DNA from: Solenopsis invicta
Lineage: Eukaryota > Arthropoda > Insecta > Hymenoptera > Formicidae
Reading direction: 5' to 3'
DNA: 64,000 nucleotides
NCBI RefSeq assembly: GCF_016802725.1
Contig: NC_052664.1
Span: 13,846,405-13,910,404, forward strand
Within the stretch, counting starts at the first letter, position 1, and the number at the start of each line of letters is the position of its first letter. The notes beneath the pieces are model-generated. The model was not told the origin of the DNA and made no database searches. It worked only from the letters and a program-made list of their open reading frames with translations. Made by a program: the position numbers and the translations under genes. Shown here piece by piece: positions 51,501-60,500 of this stretch.

Positions 51501-54500
51501 GATGAATAGTTTCTCTATGGTAGTTATATCCTTGTTATTATACAGTTATGATAGCTTATCTCTTTGATTAAAAACATAAAAATATAGAAGAGTGAATTAA
51601 ACAAATTGCTATGTAGTGTATTCAAGCAAGTGTATATTTGTATAATAAAATTTCTAAATAAAATTGATATTTTTTAAATTACATTGTACGTGAAAATATA
51701 TTAATATAATTAATAAAATGACTTTTAACACATTGTAACTATTATGTAATTATAATTTATATTACAATTTATATTGCAATTATAATATAAACATATAATA
51801 TATATAAAATTAAAGCATATTATAATATTTAATGAGCTTAAAATTTTTATTTCTTATTTAATTTTAAACTAAAATTTATTTATAATTTTATTAAACAGAA
51901 ACAATTTTAAAAATTATTAAAGTAGATGCATGGTGCAGTGATTATACTAAATTGATATTATAGTCTGTCATATTATTTTTTTTTTTTCGTGTTAGCGAAA
52001 TGTTTCTTTGTTGTACGTGATTGGAAGTGCGTTTCTTTCTTGCACGTACGTGTACCGGAAATTTATTACATGGTTCAAAGTAGACAAAACTTTACCTGTC
52101 GTAAAATCAGCTGTCCTGCGTTTAAGCCCCTTTCTCTTAGATATTATATATAGATATATACAATGTACAGAGTATTTCAAGTCTGCTGTTTTTTCTTATT
52201 CCATCTGTAGAAATTTGATTTGCAGTTAACAGGTTTTTAAAAATTTCAAAATTTTAATATTAAAACTTATTTTAGGATGAATGACAACTTTTTTCGGGAC
52301 CTTCAAGAAAAATTCAATATCAATATAGAACAGATAATAAATAAACTCGCGACTTTACCTCTGTATTCTAAGGAAATATATTTCGAGAGAAACCGCAAAC
52401 CGCAAGTTTTCAATTATCTCGTCATATGCTAAAAGCGGAAGAGCGATACTCGTTCTTTCGTTTCGGTTAATCTTGAAGGCTACGTGTGAAGACTTTATGA
52501 AATGTCGCACGGCATTTAGCAGGTTTCTGCGTTCTAGCAGAGCAATTAATTTCTCTCAGTACTCTCTCGTGAGTAATGTTGGGAATCGAGACAACTTTGG
52601 TTTTCAATAGAATGAAGGATGTTACGTAATGCAATGTACATCACTGGAGAAATCTTGCGTTTAAGAATCTTTATCTTTACAATTCTTGTTATACAATGCT
52701 GGAGAGGAATCACTATTGTTATTATTTATTGATTCTTTGATCAATTAATTATTAATTTTTTTCTTTAATATAATAAGAATTGAATTAAAATTTTGTTTTT
52801 ATTTTTTAATATTATATTACTTTTGTATTTGTTAATATTTTATTAGTTACACTTAAAAATAGATTCTAATAATTATGTAAAAAAGTTAAATAGAACAGAT
52901 AGATAAACTTTTATTAACTTGAATTTGTTAAATATTTTTAATTTTGAAATGCTTATATTTTCAACAATATGTCCAATGTGTTAAGATTTCAAAGAATAGT
53001 CAACAATATAATGCCTATAATACTTATAATTTTGATAGATATTTGTCTACTATTGTTTTATTCTCGAGCTTTTGTCATTGCTTCTTATTGTTTGAACATA
53101 AAAATTTCAGAAATTTATAAAATTTTATTCTTTAAATTTTCAAATGTCTTATTTCTAACATTGCTCATGGGAAGTGCATACAATTTAACATTTCCCTTCT
53201 ATAAGTCGTTGCTCTTGTAGCATGCCGTCGCTCAACGTGCACGGAACGAAAAAGAAGTCGGTTGGCTTTGTCGATCAAGTGTCGCCCGACAGGTATAATT
53301 GCCTATGCGGCACAAACTTGCAGTTTAACCAAATTCCGATTCCAGTGAAGCGAGAGTAAGCACATGAAATACTTGAGACAGATTTGTCGCAAACGGCACC
53401 GATAGCACTTTGCCGGTGTTATTGCTTAGATGTTTTCTGAAACTTCACTAGGATCGGTAAGTGGTCCTAGTTCACTTAGCGTAGGTGGCAGATAGAAAGC
53501 AGAGCGACAGCTGAAAGTTCGCGTGCTTACATTCAAACGAGTCGCAAGAGGATGGCAATTCTGTAAGAATACTGTAAATTACCGGCTTTCACGATAGCGT
53601 AACAGGCTAAAACGTTCGCTAGCCAGGAATGAGATTTATACCGTTGCTGAAGTTAAACTGAAAGTATCAGATTCTCTTGGATGTTGTAAAATACATAGGT
53701 ATATACGTGTTTCTCTTTAAATTTATTGTGATTTCGATATTTTGCTTATTTACTAATAATTGTTTTTGAAATTATAATCTTTTTATTGTAAATTTGATAT
53801 AATATTTAATAACAATTATTAACAATTAACCTAAATAAATACTTTTTTACTTAAGACTTTTTTCATAAGGCAAATTAAAAATATAAAAAAAATGTCATGT
53901 ATATTTATGTATAATATTATAAGACCTTACGCAAGACCGTTTTAAAAATATATATTATTTGCTTCAGTTTATAGTTAAAATTTTAATTTATATTAATACA
54001 ACTTTTTAAAAGTTAATATATTTTTCTTTGAAAATTTATAAATTATTTTTGATAGCTTTGTTTAAACATGATTGAGCTTATGTAACGCTGCTTGTGTGCG
54101 CTGTCAAGTTAGCAAAAAAAAAATTCACTTGGATCTTTTAAGCAAAAGATTAATCGCCGCGAGGTTCGCATTGTCGGTATTAAATCCTTGTCGAAGAGGA
54201 ATCGTTGCTCGACGGTATATACAATTCCGCCCACGCAAGCGGCGTGGTCGAAAAAAACTTTCGGTGCAACTCGTTTGAGTGAGTAAGGCGCAATACGCTA
54301 TAAGATATAAAAATGAGATGGAAAAAATATGCATTACAATATTTCATGTTTTAAATATGTCAGATTTTATTTTGGAATCATCTTCGATAATTTAAAATAA
54401 ATCTTTTATTATTTTTGAAAAAGATAAATAAGAATTTTATAATTATAAACGATTAAATGTTAAAAATTTGTTTATGAATTATATTTTAAAAGCGTAAATA

Positions 54501-57500
54501 TATAACAAAATACATAATAGAATTTTTGTCTAATTAAAATTTTTTTGTTAATATATTACCTTTTTTATATTTCGAAAATTATTTATAAGAAATTTTAATC
54601 TCGAAAGTTACAATAGCACAATCTTTATTACATAAAAATCAATTTAAAACTCCAAGAAATATTACATTGATATTTTATTATAATTATGATATGCTGAATT
54701 GTGTTGTGATCGGGCCCTTAGCATCTCGGACACTTAGTCTTCCTCTGGGCACGACGTAACAAAGGAAACGACAACCTTTCTTTTGCGGCGACCGTGGCCG
54801 TGGAACGGCCGTGGACGCGTTGCGAAGGCTCGTAGGAAAGAGGAAGTACGAGTCGTATTCGTAAAGGCGTATGTGATGACATACGTAGATGAACACGATG
54901 AAGGCGTTGTTTCCTGCGACCTTTAACGGGTCCAGTAAAGAACCTGGAATTTTCAGCTCTCTCTTGGCTTTCTGATGTAACATCTATCGGCTGAATACTG
55001 ACGTTGTTCAAACTTTTTAATAAAGTTTATTACTTGATTGAATCAAAACGGTTTTTTTATAATTAGTTTTTTTACATTCAATTTTAATTCACATAAATAA
55101 AAAATATTAGTTAATGTTGTAATGTAGTTATAACGTTAGTTAACTTTTTGTAATATATGTATAAGATTTTATAATGTATAAACGCGGATATTCTCTTATT
55201 ACGCTTTGTACGCACAGCTATTCAATTAAATCTTTTCGCGTGCGTGAGACTTTCCTAAAACTTTTTTAGAGTTCATATTTTAAGCAATTTCTATTCTGAA
55301 CGTGTTCTTGAGCTACTTGTGGTGAGCTGATCGTGTATTCGTCCATCAATAAACAGATGTCAGATTGCGAATTATCTGAAACCCGTTAACCGTACATTAA
55401 ATATTCTTAGAGCTGCCTGCTCAGAACATGCCTACTTCATATAAATATAATAATACACGGGTTCTCTTTTCAATTCGTCGAAAAACATCGGGCTTCTGGA
55501 AGTGTACCTTTAACTGTATCTTTAACTCGAGATTTATCCTTGATAAAATTGTGCAACATAATTCACAATTTTTTGCGATGCATCTATTTGCATCCTACAT
55601 TAATGCGAAGTTAAACGCACAGTCCGGCAAAATTGCTATTCATTAATCAATGTGCAATTTTGCACGGGACAATAATGGATTTGCATTATAAGCGTATAAT
55701 GATTGGATATCTTCGTCGTGAATTGTTTGCACGGGTAAACAGTATTCAGCCTGTCGAGAAACATTTTAGAGAACTAGATTAGAAACACCGTTGTAATTAC
55801 AGAGCTTGTTAGATGCCCTCACGTTCGATCGCTTCGATTCATTGCACATGCCATAATGATGGTCTATGTGATCTCTACAATCAAGATTATGGCACATCGT
55901 AATTTCATCGGCTTTTCCGCTTGCTCCCATTCCATCGAGATACACAAAGGACAGTGTTTAGAATCTTATAAATATTAATTATATTTTGTGTAATAACTAA
56001 AATAATTTATACCTAAAAAGAAATAATATAAAAAATAAAAGTTAATTATGATATATTAATCCGTCTTGTAATAGTATAATTTTTCATAATTTGTGTCTTT
56101 GAGAGTTATCAAAGAAGCAACGGCATTTCTTAAACAAACTTTAATGATAAGATAAAAATCAATGATTTATAAGATAAAGTGCATGATTTTACAATTTATT
56201 ACACTTTTGTTATAATAATATTTGGATCACTTACGCAATCCTTCAGATATATTCTGTTTCACGAAGCTTGATATCATTCATTTCAATGTTGTTACTTGAT
56301 ATACCAGATCAGAAGAAGAAGGTGTAAATTAAATCAATTATGATACACAAAATTTTAAAAGTGAACTATATAGTAGGAGGCTACTTAAATCCTTCCTTTT
56401 GTCTTTGAATTAGTTATTGTTAAATAATAATAGATAAAAGTTTTATAGAAATTAAAGTTTCAATGCATGACCTAGTTACTAGATTTTTAATCACAATAAG
56501 ATTTTTAAATAATATAATTTAGAATATTCTTAAAATTATTTATAAAAATTTAATAAAAATTGTTTGAAAAAACAAGAACATAAAAAAGATATTACAAGTT
56601 TATCAATTTAATAATAAAAAAGAAATAAATTAAAGAGTATTATTAACCAATTACTTTTATAGAAGAACTTTTATTAAAATGATAGAAAGAGAAACGATGA
56701 ATTTAAAGGAAATAATTCAAATTTGTTATATATCTATTTAACAAATTTCAATTATTTTTTATAATTTAATTATTTCTCTTTTTCATTATTTGTCAAAAAC
56801 TGTTGTCAATTTTACAATTTCTTTTCTAATTTTTACAAACTATTAAGTAAATAATTTATTTAAAGAATTTTTAAAATACATACAATTTGAATAAAATTTG
56901 ATCTACATTCGCTTATATAAGCTGCTTCTAATGCAAAAAGTTTCAATAAATTCGATCTGCTTATTTAAAGCGTTCATTGTTCATGCGTCACTACGCTGTC
57001 TGGAGCAAAAAAGAGTGCTCTGTATTTCTTCGTACACCATGTAATCGATCTACTTTCAGGTCGAGGACAGACTCGGTAAGATCGAAATCTCCGTTGGCGG
57101 CTTCGCCAGCATCACCGGGACCGTTGTCGAATTCCTTGCACGGTAGTTTCCATGGCAGTCTAGGAAGCGATGGCATGTCTTGCAGTAGCGCCAGATCCTC
57201 TTCGGCGTCTCCCGATTCCGCAAGATATTCATCCTCACAGGTAATGACAGTTATCGTATTGGCTACTAATATGTCGAAAAGCTAGGAATACAAATTTGAA
57301 AATCTAAAGAGAATTTTACATCGTTTACGTGGAAGTTGAGATAAACATTCAAAATATACAGAGTTTTAAAATAATTTTTTGACAGAATTAAGAAATCAAA
57401 ATCCTACGATTGTAAAATTCTAAAGTTATAAAAATTCTTTTCTTTTTCATTAAAAATTTTTATTATCTACGATTATTATTACGGACTTGCGCAAAAAAAT

Positions 57501-60500
57501 GGAAAAATCCGCAAAGTTTGAAAGACTAAAAGAAAATATTTAAATTGTCTAGACACTCTAAACGTTAAGTCAAAAGAAATTTTCTCAGCTATATATCTTC
57601 ACACATAAATACGCAATATATAAAAAACGCTTCGTTACGCATATAAATAAAAGAAACAGATAGTATTATGATGTAAATTGCTGATCGTGTGCTAATAATA
57701 TTGCATTGCAATATTAATGAGCAATTAGATCATGCTACTTGTACTACATGATAAATTGTGTCTGAACCCACCTAAAGTGTTATACTTTGTAAACCTAGAT
57801 CTACAAGTAAATTTTTTTTTCCGTGAAGATAAATTACGTTGCGATAAGAAACTGTGTCTACGCAGTAAATAGTCTTATTCTTATCTTTTTGCAATTATAT
57901 AAATAGTTTTATGTACTGAGTGTCCCATTTCAACGGAAACTGTGAAATATCTTGAAAAATATGGTAGACATAAAAAAATGTTTCGAATAAAAGTTGTACG
58001 ATCTAAAAATGGATAAATAATAGTCAAAGTTAAGTTTTCGAAAAAAATTAATTTTTCAGATTATACGGAGGTGATCGTCATTTTTAAAATAAAATATGAT
58101 TAAAAAAAATTTATGATTTCCCTATTTTGCATATAAAAGTGTTAAGGTTGAATTGTCGAAAAAAATCAATAGCTTATAAGATATTTTACACTTTATTCTG
58201 GCATATTTCAACATAAAGTATAAAATATCTCGTAAAACATTTAATTTTTGGCAATTGTACTTCAATATTTTTATGTACAAAATAATGAAATGAATATATA
58301 AATATATTTATTTATTGAAGTAAAAAATATTTTTTAATATTTATGGATTACGGATATAAAATGTTAATTGATTTAAACTCGTGTCGATTTTTTTAATATC
58401 TAACTTTTGGTCAATCAATGTATCTCACAATCTTCATGTTAGGAGTCTTTTGGTTTCAACCTACTTGGTAAATTAGCCGGTTGGAAAGCGTAACTCTTCG
58501 ACGAGACTGGCTTCGCTACACGTGACATTGCGTGCAGTGTGAAAGGAGCCTAAACACCGTAAGATTCGCTGCGCGGAAAGGTGCATTGCCACTTCGCGGT
58601 GACTCAGGAACGCTCCTTTTTCAAGAGTGGCCGTTTGCACTGCTTGGATGATCGGTGGATCATTGGGACGCGATCGTTTGGCTGACTAATCTGTCAGAAG
58701 TTTAAATTGCACTTTGCGCGCTCGCGGAATCGATTTTTCCGCTCCATTTTCCGCGCGCGCGTGTCGTCGCGTTCTCATTAGCTGGACTTGTTCTTCCTAT
58801 GCGCAGAATGTTTTTGCACTTACGCTAATGGCCTCGCTTGCAAAACGGCCAAGCGATTTGTAATGCGGACTGCTACATATTCATCAAACAACGAGCACAG
58901 TAACCGCAAAGTTTTCATCCGACTATCTGGCACTAATAACTAGTAATTAAAGAAACATGTTTAATTTTTTTATTAATCTAGCGGTTTTTCTCTTCCTTTC
59001 GTTTCTTCCGCAAGTATTCTATTTATAAATATCTATTTTATTTTTTTATTTTTAAAGTTTATTTGGTAAACGTTATTTAACCGTTATTCCTTATTATTCT
59101 TTTGAAGTTATTGTTATTTTTCCCTCGGGACTTCCCACAGTTTCCACTCATCATGAAACCACTCAATATTGCTTACTTTTTTAACTCCATTTTATTAAGT
59201 CATCGCCTACGTGCAAATTGTAAGCAATTAAACAGATGATTGTCGAAGAACTCTGAAACTAGCGTCAGCCTGAATCCCACCATAATTATCGCTGCTTAAT
59301 ATTGCGATATCTCAAATTTAACCATTTGAAATTATATTTCAAAAAGTGCGTAATCTGCCTCCATTATTTATATCGTAGTAATTTAGTACACTTGGCAAAT
59401 TTTCTCAGTAAGTAAGAGAAATTTAATGAGCGGGCATGCAAACGGAAGCGCGAATAGAAGTTTATCTATGGGCATCCTAATCACGTAGCAGACGATCATG
59501 TTTCTATAGGACGATGGGAAATCATTCCTGCCGGTCAGTTTCTTCCTATAGACGGTTACGCGTATACGTATGAATTATTAAGAGCGTTGCCTAGCTTTTA
59601 CCACTTACATCATTATATTGCGTTCCATGTATGTATTTGCTTCATTGGCATTGTTCCCAATTCACAATTAAACAATAGTGTTTGCATTCTTTTCTGATTT
59701 CTTAAAGGATCCTCAAATTTTATAACAATATTATTGATATAATAGTAAAAATATAATTTCAAAATTAATAAATTTGACATTTACAAAATATTTTAACCAA
59801 TAGTATAAACAAATTTTTATCTCAAGTTTTAATGTGATATAATTGAAAAATGCAAAGCAGTCTTTACTATAATGAAATGTATTTAAATACTCAATTACGA
59901 TTTTTGTGAATGTACTCAAACATTTTTCCAACAAATCTGCGGATTTATCGTTTGATCTTAATCTGTCATACGATGCTCTCTCTGTATGTTGTAGATAACA
60001 AAGATTGACACGCGTAAACCGTCTGTACGCAGATCGGGGCCTCCGAAGGAATTTATTAATGTCTGTCTCGACACGCATAATTTCTACCGATCGCGGCATG
60101 GTGTACCGCCGTTACGACTCAGCAAGCAGGTTACTGTCGATCTTTCTTTTGCAATAAAATCGTAATAAAATCACAGCCCTCACTAAATGACTTCCGAGAA
60201 TCGAGGAAACTCGATTTTTTATGCTTGTTCCGTTCTCGGAAGCGTGGAGGGATCTCTGCTGACAATTTTAACTGGAAACAACAATGTGTTTAACTAACAG
60301 TGTTTGTTTATTTCAGCTTTGCAAGACAAGTCAAGACTGGGCTAATATATTAGCGACTAGAGGTAGATTAGAACACAGAGCGAATATTGATTATGGAGAG
60401 AATCTCTATTGCATGTGGAGTTCCAATCCAAAGACTATTGTTGGCGGTGAAGAACCCGTGAATGATTGGTGAGATTATAACATATATTTATTTAATGCAC

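Noticed and set aside
53430..53480. Possible miRNA-type hairpin (CACTAGGATC with GGTCCTAGTTC)
   Set aside because: The stem is only ~10 bp with mismatches and does not match a known insect miRNA seed.
54684..55011. Two complement frames near 99 codons, Arg-rich
   Set aside because: I considered a ribosomal protein retrocopy, but no consistent match could be made and both frames overlap; left as a GC-rich intronic island.
59731..60099. 122-codon frame on the complement
   Set aside because: It lies antisense to the CAP1 helix exon 59995-60129, and its second half is low-complexity. The + strand reading matches a known family and splice phases.
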